Part shown: in pieces, positions 1 to 8,237 of the stretch
How positions within the stretch are numbered: position 1 is the first letter of the stretch
Layout: every line of letters starts with the position of its first letter
From: Agaricus subrufescens
Taxonomy: Eukaryota > Basidiomycota > Agaricomycetes > Agaricales > Agaricaceae
Direction of reading: 5' to 3'
Assembly (NCBI GenBank): GCA_029945375.1
Contig: CM057063.1
Span: forward strand, 868,001-932,000
Length of the DNA: 64,000 bases
The notes under the pieces: generated by a model
Databases searched by the model: none
What the model was told of the DNA's origin: nothing
Seen by the model: only the letters and a program-made list of their open reading frames with translations
Translations under genes and position numbers: made by a program

Positions 1-1
1 T

Positions 2-2133
2 CCTGGAGGCTACAAAGGCTGGAAGTTCTACAATCCAGTCACTAAGCGTTCTGTGATCTCGGAGAGAGCTGATTTCGATGAAAGGTACTTTCCTGGGATT
101 TCTAAAGCCCAACTTGATGCTGTTCCGTCATTTGCTGGCCCTCCCCCCTCCCCTGAGCCTCAGACTACTTCTGAGCCTTCTCCTGCACCACCAACGTCGC
201 ATTTCGGAGTGCCACCTCTCCTAGATGAAGGGGGTGATATTAGCCCTGTCCCTGCTCGCTCTCAGCCTCCCATTCCCAGTTCTCCTGCTGTTCTTCTCGA
301 AGAGGAGACTCCTCTACCTGCTCCTCCTCCTCCTAGCCCTGCTACTCCACCTCCACAAGCTCTGATTCCGCTCCCTGTGACTCCTCCCACTGCTGGAGTG
401 CCCCCTGAGCCTCCCAGAGTGCCACATCGCACTGGGCGCGTTCGGAAGCCTCCTGGTGACTGGTGGAAGGTCAGGCAACCTAATCTGCCTGCTAGAGACC
501 CAGAAGATGACGATGAAGCTGCTCTTTCAGCTGATACTGGCTTCTACGAGGTTGAGTTTGCTGGGGCTGTTTCTACAGCTGATCCTCGCACCTACAGGCT
601 TGCTATGCAGTCCCCTGACAGGGAACACTGGGTCGATGCTTGTAACACCGAGATATTCAATCTCGAGGCCAACAGGACTTGGGAACTGACTGAACTGCCT
701 CCTGGTAAGAAGGTAGTCAACTCTGGCTGGGTCTTCAAGGTCAAAAGGCATGCCGACGGCTCTATTGAGCGCTATAGGGCTCGCCTTGTTGCTAAAGGCT
801 TCTCCCAACGTCCTGGCTTCGATTACACTGAGGTCTTTGCCCCTACATTTCGTCCTGCCTCTCTGAGACTCATTATAGCTCTGGCTGCTAGAGAGGGCTA
901 CAAAATGCGCTCTGTTGACATCTCCTCTGCCTTCACTTATGGGGAACTCGAGGAGGAGATCTACATGAGGCAACCAGAGGGCTATCACACTGGGGGCCCT
1001 AATATGGTCTTCAGGCTCCGTAAATCGCTTTATGGCCTCAAGCAGGCTGCCAGACAGTGGAGTAAGAAGCTCCGAGGTGTTCTAGAGGGTATTGGCTACT
1101 CCAGACTTCGCTCCGACAACTCCATTACATCTATTCCAAGGGAGACATCAAGGTCATAGTGCCTGTCTTCATTGATGACATTACCCTAGTCTCTAAAAGC
1201 GATGCAGCCATGGCCTCTGCTGTCTCTGAGCTGTCTCAGCACTTCAAACTGCAAGATCTAGGCTCTACCACACTTCTGCTGGGCATTCAGGTGAAGCAGG
1301 ATTGCTCTAAGCGCACCATCTCCCTCTCCCAAGAGCACTACATCAAGGAGCTGCTAGAACGATTCAATATGGATAATTCTAACTCCCTTTCCACCCCTCT
1401 ACCTCCTGGATCTGAGCTCTCGGACATTGTTCCCTCACTTGAGGAGCAGGCTGAGATGAAGTCAGTTCCTTATCTCTCTGCTGTAGGTGCCCTGCAGTAT
1501 CTAGCCACCATGACTTGTCCCGACATTGCCTATGCTGTCTCCTACCTCGGGAGATTCAACCACAATCCTGCTCCTGCCCACTGGCTTGCTGTCAAGCATT
1601 TACTTCGCTATTTGAAGGGCACACTGCACTACCAGCTTGTGTATCGAGGTAGTGACTCCGGAGAGCTGTTCACCACCTATTCTGACGCTTCCCATGGTGG
1701 CTGCAAGGCCACAGGTCGAGCTACAGGTGGTTATGTGACTCTAGTGTCTGGGGCTGCTGTAGGATGGTCCTCAAAGCGTCAGCCCTTTGTGACTCTCTCG
1801 AGCACTGAGGCTGAATTTGTTGCTGCCATCGAGGCTGGAAAGGAGATCAAGTGGACTAGGAACATCCTGACTGAGTTTGGCTATCACCAGACACTTCCCT
1901 CAACACTTTTTGTGGATAACAAGTCTGGGATCAGTGTAGCCAGGAATCCTGAGCACCATGGGTGCATGAAACACCTAGATCTTCGCTTCTATTGGCTCCG
2001 CGAGGCTGTAGAGGATGGAGTTATTGATCCCCTCTATGTGTCTACTGATCAGCAAGTTGCAGACATCCTAACTAAGGCTGTATCACTAAAGGTTGTTGAG
2101 TTTGCTGTGCCATTGTTGGGACTTGGACAGTAG
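2..2133 (+). pseudogene. copia A1 pol (integrase C-terminal linker, RT, RNase H), one frameshift
   Basis: This partial polyprotein would copy the element RNA into DNA. In order it has the end of the integrase region, a proline-rich linker (about 100-460), the copia reverse transcriptase (about 600-1500) and RNase H (about 1660-2090). Visible motifs are the RT core FIDDIT just after 1159, and the RNase H acidic residues in TYSDASHGG, STEAEF and FVDNKS. The reading frame is open from position 2. One missing T in the run near 1124-1126 (A2 has ccattt where A1 has ccatt) shifts the frame; the next frame then runs uninterrupted to the TAG at 2131-2133. Apart from this one-base loss the preserved part looks intact, so inactivation is recent. 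Confidence 0.9.
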
Positions 2134-2159
2134 TATGGACTGGTTGGATCAAGGGGGTG

Positions 2160-2457
2160 TGTTAGACTGCCCCAGCAGTCTTGTGTTAGAGTGCCCCAAC
2201 AGTCTTGTATATGGACTTAGAGATGGTACGACTTTCTGATCATGTGATATATTAGTAAGCACATGTTGAACTTGTCTGTGAACGCTCTAGAAGCCTTTAG
2301 CTTCTTAGACTTGTTCACAGGTGAGTATAGAGTTCTGTATATTCATAGACAGCTTCTTAGACTTGTTCACAGGATATCTCATTTAATTCTAATCCTCTTC
2401 ACTCGTCACTACCGCCGTTAGAACCGTCTCCGCACGCGCTACGTTCTACCTCCGACA
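2160..2457 (+). repeat. copia A1 3' LTR (298 bp)
   Basis: The repeat begins TGTTAGACTGCC directly after the purine tract and ends CTCCGACA, the TG..CA ends of an LTR. It aligns over its length with the two 297-bp LTRs of A2. It holds two copies of agcttcttagacttgttcacag, the first followed by gtgag (see the intron-like unit finding). It retains CpG sites near its 3' end (ccgccg, cgcacgcgc) that are TpG or CpA in A2. Confidence 0.92.
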
Positions 2458-2645
2458 GGAGCTCTAACCACTGAGCTACATGGTCTTGGTATTATAGGAG
2501 CTAGGATATTATATATATGTACCCTAGGCCTAGAGTTGGAACTCACTACTGCAGGCCCACTCCAGGGGCTGGGGCACTAGGCAGTTTCTCGTGAGAACTC
2601 AGAGCTCCAAAGCTGTCAGATGACTTGACCTGTCATCACCTGACA
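2458..2645 (-). repeat. truncated copy of the tRNA-bearing solo-LTR-like element
   Basis: This is the reverse complement of 3637 to about 3823: about 165 bp of upstream sequence plus the first ~25 bases of the tRNA-like part (the A-box side). Its tRNA end is cut off exactly at the A1 LTR boundary, so copia A1 inserted into the tRNA-like segment. The TG end is at 2645. The remaining half of the tRNA should lie beyond the left end of A1. Confidence 0.82.
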
Positions 2646-3037
2646 CACCCCCCTGACATGGCAAGTCTCCAGTCCACTAAGCAGATTAAGTAAGCGCAGA
2701 AGCGCTCGGGGCCCATAACCTGTTGGAAGTGGAACGTAGAGTTCGCAGTGGCGATCCTAACGACGCTAGTATCGAGCGGATCGGATAAGAAATGAGCTAG
2801 TATTAGCACAGTTAATCTGTGGACAAGTATAAGAAGCTGTAACAACAATACAAAGAGATTGCTCACCTGTGGACAAGTATAAGAAGCTAAAGACTTCTAA
2901 GTCGTCCACAGGCAAGTTCAACATGCACTGACTAATCTATCATGTGAACGGAACCGTCCGCTTTACTCTAAGTCAAGATATACACAAAACAAATTAACCA
3001 GTCACTCTAATAACTGAATGCTTGAGGCATTCTAACA
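2646..3037 (-). repeat. copia B LTR with adjoining primer-binding site, reversed
   Basis: A 317-bp LTR of family B lies on the minus strand at 2721-3037. At its 3' end comes ggttatgggccccgagcgc (2702-2720, minus strand), the family's primer-binding site, then about 55 bp of leader down to 2646. It is therefore the 5' LTR and start of a minus-strand copia B whose remainder is missing at the junction with the tRNA-bearing repeat. At the other side, 3038 runs straight into plus-strand copia B integrase sequence. Confidence 0.85.
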
Positions 3038-3459
3038 CACAGACCGCTCCCAGTCGCTTTCCACTCAGGCTACAAGTACTAGATCACATTTATCGACAAC
3101 GCAATGTGTTTCCAGGCTGTATATCTGCTGAAAAGCAAGCCTGAAGCCTTTGAAGCATTCAAAATCTACAAATCTTGGGCTGAAAACCAACTAGGAGTGA
3201 AAATGCGCGCTCTACAGGATGATAAAGGTGGTGAATACATGTCTAAAGTGTTCCTGGCCTTCACAGAGCAGTGTGGCATCGATAGAAGGCATTCTACTTG
3301 CAACAGGCCTCAGCAGAATGGTCTAGCTGAAAGGGCTAACAGAACTATGGGGGAAAGGATCACTGCAATGCTCTCTGAGTCGAAATTGCCTCCGAGTTTC
3401 TGGGGTGAATGCATCTCTTCTATGGTGCATGTATGGAATAGGCTTCCTACGTCATCAGG
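3038..3459 (+). pseudogene. copia B integrase fragment
   Basis: This is a plus-strand piece of the copia integrase catalytic core. It matches the integrase of A2 at about 22394-22805. The motif ALQDDKGGEYMSKVF (second catalytic Asp) and QQNGLAERANRTM (catalytic Glu) are present and in frame. It starts abruptly at the reversed LTR and ends abruptly near 3459, where LINE ORF1 sequence begins. It is a relic of recombination or truncated insertion, not a gene. Confidence 0.85.
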
Positions 3460-3556
3460 AATGCAATTGGCACCTCAAGGATGACCTCAAGGCCGAGGTC
3501 GTTCTAGAATCTTCCTCTGACACGGCAACCGGTATCTTCATAGCTGTGTCCCAAGT
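3460..3556 (+). pseudogene. short LINE ORF1 fragment
   Basis: About 97 bp encode ECNWHLKDDLKAEVVLESSS in the plus frame. This is the conserved ECN.HLKDDLK segment of the ORF1 proteins in elements E1, E2 and E3. It is joined to copia integrase on the left and cut by the copia B1 LTR on the right. Confidence 0.8.
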
Positions 3557-3636
3557 TGTTACAATGCCCCAAGCATTCAGTTATTAGAATGACTGGTTAA
3601 TTTGTTTTGTGTATATCTCGACTTAGAGTAAAGCGG

Positions 3637-3885
3637 TGTCAGGTGATGACAGGTCAAGTCATCTGACAGCTTTGGAGCTCTGAGTTCTCACGAGAAACTG
3701 CCTAGTGCCCCAGCCCCTGGAGTGGGCCTGCAGTAGTGAGTTCCAACTCTAGGCCTAGGGTACATATATATAATATCCTAGCTCCTATAATACCAAGACC
3801 ATGTAGCTCAGTGGTTAGAGCTCCCTGGTGCAATTGGGGTGGTCCCAGGTTCAAACCCTGGTGTGGTCACTTTTCCATCCTAACA
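3637..3885 (+). mobile_element. 249-bp TG..CA element carrying a tRNA gene (solo-LTR or TRIM-like)
   Basis: The insert begins TGTCAGGTGATG and ends CATCCTAACA. It is flanked by the 5-bp duplication agcgg (3632-3636 and 3886-3890) inside a copia B LTR; the uninterrupted site is visible in the B LTR at 2721-3037. TG..CA ends and a 5-bp duplication are LTR-element hallmarks, so it is probably a solo LTR or part of a miniature LTR element. Unusually, its last third is a complete tRNA-Cys-like gene (3797-3869). A second, inverted, truncated copy lies at 2458-2645, so it is a mobile family. There is no coding capacity. Confidence 0.85.
3797..3869 (+). tRNA. tRNA-Cys(GCA)-like gene inside a mobile element
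   Basis: A 73-nt cloverleaf can be folded by hand. The acceptor stem gaccatg/tgtggtc pairs 7 of 7 with two G-U pairs. The D arm is gctc/gagc. The anticodon stem ccctg/tgggg uses wobble pairs and has loop gtgcaat, giving anticodon GCA after U33. The T arm ccagg-ttcaaac-cctgg is perfect. The A box (tagctcagtgg) and B box (ggttcaaaccc) fit the RNA polymerase III consensus. A TTTT terminator follows at 3871-3874. The weak anticodon stem and G at position 32 are unusual for a working tRNA, so it may be a Pol III promoter module or a decayed tRNA rather than a decoder of Cys codons. Confidence 0.72.
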
Positions 3886-3993
3886 AGCGGACGCTTCTGT
3901 TCACGTGATAGATTAGTCAGCGCATGTTGAACTTGCCTGTGGATGACTTAGAAGTCTTTAGCTTCTTATACTTGTCCACAGGTGAGCAATCTC

Positions 3994-6244
3994 TTTTTTT
4001 TTTTTTTTTTTGTATCAGCGGCACCTCTCGGTGGACCTTCTATTCAAGTAGCTATAGGACATCCAGGTAGATAATCTGGGCACACTACAAGGAAACGGAT
4101 GCCATGACGCGTATCCAAAGGAGAAAGAACATTAAGCCCCGAACAACAAAGTTAAAACGTATCTGGCAGAACATACATCGCCTCGAGGAGAGAGAAAGAA
4201 ACAAATCATAAAGGAAAAAGGGAAATGATAGGTCCATACATGATAAGGTGGGCAAAACGAACAATAGCTCAGCAAACACATACCACCCACATACGAACCT
4301 GGATACAGCCCCGATTTTCTGTTGAGCCGGTTTATGATCGCGGACGGAATGGTGAAGGAAAATGATGGGTACTGAACAGCACGCGCTCCCGAAATAAGAC
4401 ATGACTCCTACTACTTCTTGGATGGGAACTGGCGTCGTAGCCAATCCCGATCAAAGCGATTATTCCAGAACGGACACTTCGTGTCCATGCTGGAGTGCGC
4501 TGAATTCTTCTTCTTCGCTGCAGAGCAGTTGGTGCAATGTCGGTCGTCCGGATTCCTCTTCATCGCTATGGACGCCTGGATGTGCGAGTTGGCCAAGTGC
4601 AGGCCCGTGCAGTGAGGACAGTGTATGCCTTTAGAATGGCATACGTCAGAGTGATGGCCCCATCGTTGACAACAAGTGCATAAAGCTGAGCTGGGCCGCG
4701 GGGCAGTGCCGCGGATTTGACAGTTGCGCCCGCCAATGAAGACGTGCTTACCAATATAGTCTTGGGCCGTGCGGCCAGAGACGGAGTCCGTGATGTCGAT
4801 CCAAGCAATGCAAGTATCTGACTTACGTGATGTCCGCATGAAGCGGACGGCGTGTTTGATGTCAGTGGATAAAGGTTTACCCACAGGAGAGTTGTGCAAC
4901 GCGATGGTGAACGCCTCGCGCTGTGCTTGAAGCCAGGTGGCAGGGGGAGCCGGAACGAGTGGTACGTCTAATACCTTGAGGTAGGACGTGGAGGTAGGAA
5001 TGGCGGACTGGAGGGGGACGAGTCCATTGGGGTCGACGAGGCGGCATACATGCCTAAGCATGCACGCAGATTCCGGTTTGGAAAGTACCCAGGATGTGGC
5101 AATGAATATGCCGGAGGCCGAGTCCACAGAAGATTCCAGAATGACCTCAGACTTGAGGTCATCCTTGAGGTGACGGTTACATTCCCGGAGAACCTCGGGA
5201 GTGATATTAATAGCCTGGATAGAAGATCCGGCCGGTGGGTGAATGAGGACCCCACGGTGCAAAGCGCCGTGGCTGGTGTGCTTGCCCTTGCATGCAGGAG
5301 CACAGCGGGACACAGCGGGGGCAGAGGAGGGAGCCGGGGCCTTTGGAAGAGAGGGGATGGGGGCCGGCTTGGCCTTGAGGTTGCTCCTAGGAGGTGCTCG
5401 AACAGCTGCGGGCACAGCCGGGGCACGCTTCTTAGGGGCGGCTTCTTTGGGGTGGACCCAGGTGACTGGATCCAAACACGTTTCGGGACCGGAGTGGCTA
5501 CCTCGTCCTCGGCCATAGGAGACCGAGGGCGACTTGAGGGAACGACTGGGGTCGAAGGGGGGAGGGGGGTGGTGGGCTTGACCGGGGAAGGGGGCGGCGG
5601 TCCAGCTTGAGCAATAAGCATTGCGAGCGCAACCTCGAAGGAGGTGTGGCCCGCCATGTTCTGAAATTCTAAATTCTTGTGAGCGCTGCTTCACAAGATA
5701 ATGAAAACCAGACGAAGAAGCTTGCCGGCATAGCCAATGAAGTTCTCGTCAGGGGAGGTGGTTTGCACGATGTCAGCGGCCATCAACAGCATGCTAGCAA
5801 GGCGATGCTTCTTTCCTGGCACCTGGGATGGCGAGTAGAGAGAAGCGGCTCTTGAGGCGGTGGAGAGTGCTGGCAAATTGAGTAGATTCGTCAGATGTTC
5901 TGGTGTCATTCCCCTGCCCTGGCGAGAGGACGAGGGGGTGGGGGTTACCGGGGTGGTGGGGAGTGGAGGGGGGTCGTCGCGAGCGATGGCCTTTCCGAAT
6001 TTTGCACGCATCTTCTCAGCGCGCGTCATTGGCTTGGGCGGCGGGGCGTCCTCGGCCATTATACGAGATGTGGACTCCTTAGCCTCCGCGAGAAGGCGTT
6101 CAAAGTCCGTATCAGAGACAGCAGGGGCAGTGTCTTCAAACCAGTCGCCAGACGTGTCCATATCACTGCGTTTATTGCTACTCATAGCTCTTACACTGAG
6201 GCTTCCAAAAGAGGAAGGTAGTGGTTTGAGTTCAAGAAGCGATG
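3994..6244 (-). mobile_element. E1: LINE-related element with ORF1 only
   Basis: This minus-strand element begins on the plus strand with a T run (its poly-A tail) at 3994 and ends at its 5' terminus at 6244. It is flanked by the duplication aggtgagcaatctc (3980-3993 and 6245-6258). It contains one ORF1-type gene and no endonuclease or reverse transcriptase. Its 5' end (hairpin cttccaaaagaggaag, then ttcaagaagcg) and 3' end (ggtgccgctgataca before the tail) resemble the full LINE at 8022-15969 and elements E2-E6. Confidence 0.9.
4411..6185 (-). pseudogene. E1 ORF1: Gag-like nucleic-acid-binding protein, frameshifted
   Basis: From the ATG at 6185 (MSSNKRSD) it has an N-terminal region of about 165 residues, a Pro/Lys-rich middle and a C-terminal RNA-binding part. 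That part has an RRM-like segment containing SDTCIAWIDITDS and a knuckle CTCCQRWGHHSDVC (CX2CX4HX4C). A second Cys/His cluster, CPHCTGLH, follows, and the protein ends in RRQFPSKK. Two frame changes, near 5691 and near 5500, break a protein of about 590 residues. The family role is to coat element RNA. Without an RT here, movement would need the enzyme of an autonomous LINE. Confidence 0.82.
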
Positions 6245-6392
6245 AGGTGAGCAATCTCTTTGTATTGTTGTTATAGCTTCTTATACTTGTCCACAGATTA
6301 ACTGTGCTAATACTAGCTCAATTCTTATCCGATCTGCTCGATACTAGCGTCGTTAGGATTGCCACTGCAAACTCTATGTTCCCGTTACAACA

Positions 6393-6411
6393 GGTTATGG
6401 GCCCTGGCTTC
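6393..6411 (+). promoter_or_regulatory. copia B1 primer-binding site
   Basis: The sequence ggttatgggccctggcttc begins directly at the LTR end. Its complement reads gggcccataacc, which resembles the anticodon arm of initiator tRNA-Met (CAU anticodon) rather than a tRNA 3' end. This suggests priming by a cleaved 5' half-tRNA, as known for Drosophila copia. The same site adjoins the LTRs at 20684, 58870 and, reversed, 2702-2720. Confidence 0.7.
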
Positions 6412-6525
6412 TAACGACCTACAAATTGACTTTTCATTCTTCAACCATCTTCAACTCAACTCCTACTCTCTCTCATCCCTCCTCCCTCAAACTATTTCGC
6501 TTCCCATGCCCGCAATTTTGCTCGT

Positions 6526-8021
6526 ATGGCTTCGGGTTCGCCAGCGTTCGTTAAGCTCAATGGGGAGAACTATGCCACGTGGTCCGGTGAGATGGAGGCC
6601 TGGCTACGTGCCTCTGGCCTATGGAGACTTGTTTCAGGCAAGCAAAGTCCTCCCTCCATTCCCTCTTCCCCTACTCCCCAGGATTTCGCTTCCCAGTCAC
6701 TCTGGGAGGATAAACTTGACAAGGCAGCTGGCTGGCTCTATCTTATGGTTGAAGAAGACCAAAGGGTGCATTTTGCAGGCATCCAGGACGATCCAATCAA
6801 GATGTGGGCTGCTCTGGAGGCTGTACATCGTCAGAAAAAGGCTGGAATGCGGTTCAATGCCTATGATGAGCTGTTCAGCATCCAAAAACTCGAAGAGGAG
6901 TCCCTCCAGTCGCTTATAAACTGTGTAGAGGGCTGCAAACATCGTCTAAAGGAGCTTAGACTGGAGAAATTCACTTTAGATGAGCTGGATGATGAGCTGG
7001 CCTCTATGGCACTCATTAGGGGACTTCCGGACGAGTTTTCAGCCTTTACATCATCTCTCCTGCTTATGGGAGTTTCTGGGGTGAATGTATCTCTTCTATG
7101 GTGCATGTGTGGAATAGGCTTCCTACGTCGTCTCTCCCTGGTTCTACACCCTTCCAAGCGTTCTATAAGCGAAAACCCGACGTTTCCCACCTCTGAGTAT
7201 GGGGGTGCACTGCCTATGTGCATATACAGTGAGATAAATGCAATTCTCTTCAGCCTCACTATGAAAAATGCGTTTTCATAGGGTATCCTACTGGCTACAA
7301 GGGCTGGAAGTTCTATAACCCAGTCACCAAGCGTTCAATCATCTCTGAAAGGGCTGAATTCGATGAAAGGTACTTCCCTGGCACTTCTAGAGCTCAACTC
7401 GATGCTATTCCTTCATTTGCTGGCCCTCTCAGCTCTCCTGAGACTCCTATTGCTTTAGAGCCCTCTCCAGCGCTCCCCTCGTCGCATTTCGACTTCCCAC
7501 CTCTCCAGGATAAAGGGGGTGGTATCTGGCCTCTCCCTGCACCATCTCTGCTGCCTAGTTCAACTCCTGCAAGTGAGATTCCTCCTGAAGAGTCTAAAGC
7601 ACCTCAGAATGCTCCTGAAGGTCCTGTGATCGCTCCTGCATCTCCTGTTGCTCCCTCTCCACCTAGAATGCCTCCACAACCTTCTGCACCACTCCCTGTC
7701 ACTCCTCCAACTGCTCCTGTGCCTGCTGAGCCTCCAAGAGTCCCTAGGTGCACCAATCGAGTTAGACAACCTCCTGGTGAGTGGTGGAGGGTCAAAAACA
7801 TCGACCTACCTGGAGACAACCCAGAACTAGAAGAGCAGGCCGCTTTTTTGGTTGACAGTGACTTTTGTGATGTAGAGTTTGCTGGAGTGGTTTCTAATGC
7901 AGATCCTCGCTCCTACAGGCTGGCTATGCAGTCCCCTGATCACTCTCACTGGTAGGACGCTTGTAACACCAAGATTTTCAATCTGGAGGCCAACAGGACC
8001 TGGGAACTCGTTGATTTGCCT
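6526..8021 (+). pseudogene. copia B1 gag joined to integrase end and linker (internal deletion)
   Basis: The gag start MASGSPAFVKLNGENYATW is at 6526 and the capsid-like region runs to about 7068. There it jumps out of frame to the end of the integrase core (gtttctggggtgaatg), so the zinc knuckle, protease and most of the integrase are deleted. The frame YVHIQ then meets TGA at 7230-7232. The proline-rich linker and start of RT follow until the LINE insertion at 8022; RT resumes at 15984. The gag N-terminal part is the best preserved one of family B in the window. Confidence 0.87.
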
Positions 8022-8237
8022 TTTTTTTTTTTGTATCAATGGCATTCATTTCAAAATGGACATTAAGGGTGCCATGATGCGTACCCCATACTTTACATCG
8101 CCTGTACACTACCTCTCCCCCCCACAGGGATTACAAAGAGAGCAAACAACAAAGGGGCAGTCAACGTATCCAGCAGAAAATACATCGCTCGAGGAGAAAA
8201 AGAAAAAAGCAAATGAGTCCAGAGACTGATCCAAATA

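Larger units (their letters stand above)
1..2457 (+). mobile_element. Ty1/copia element A1, 3' portion
   Basis: This is the right half of a copia retrotransposon of family A. It holds the end of pol, a purine tract (aagggggtg) and a 3' LTR; the 5' half lies outside the window. It matches complete element A2 (20387-27715) along its whole length but keeps many CpG sites that A2 has lost, so it is the younger-looking copy. The LTR ends at 2457 inside a copy of the tRNA-bearing repeat described at 3637-3885, so A1 inserted into that repeat. The target duplication cannot be checked without the left end. Confidence 0.93.
3557..6392 (+). repeat. copia B1 5' LTR, split by two insertions
   Basis: The LTR starts TGTTACAATGCCCC at 3557 and ends TTACAACA at 6392. 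Removing the 249-bp tRNA element (3637-3885, 5-bp duplication) and element E1 (3994-6244, ~14-bp duplication) leaves about 320 bp, equal to the other B LTRs (317 bp). The five bases before it are caagt. The B2 3' LTR at 43410-43726 is followed by aattg, so these two LTRs do not bound one insertion. Confidence 0.88.

Noticed and set aside
5050..5610. Glycine/arginine-rich open frames on the plus strand opposite ORF1 (also 14078-14511, 17571-18152, 19482-19883)
   Set aside because: They mirror proline-rich stretches of the real ORF1 on the other strand and have no motifs.
4411..6185. Host zinc-finger gene
   Set aside because: The CCHC protein recurs in six copies, each in an element with poly-A tail and mostly with target duplications; it is LINE ORF1.
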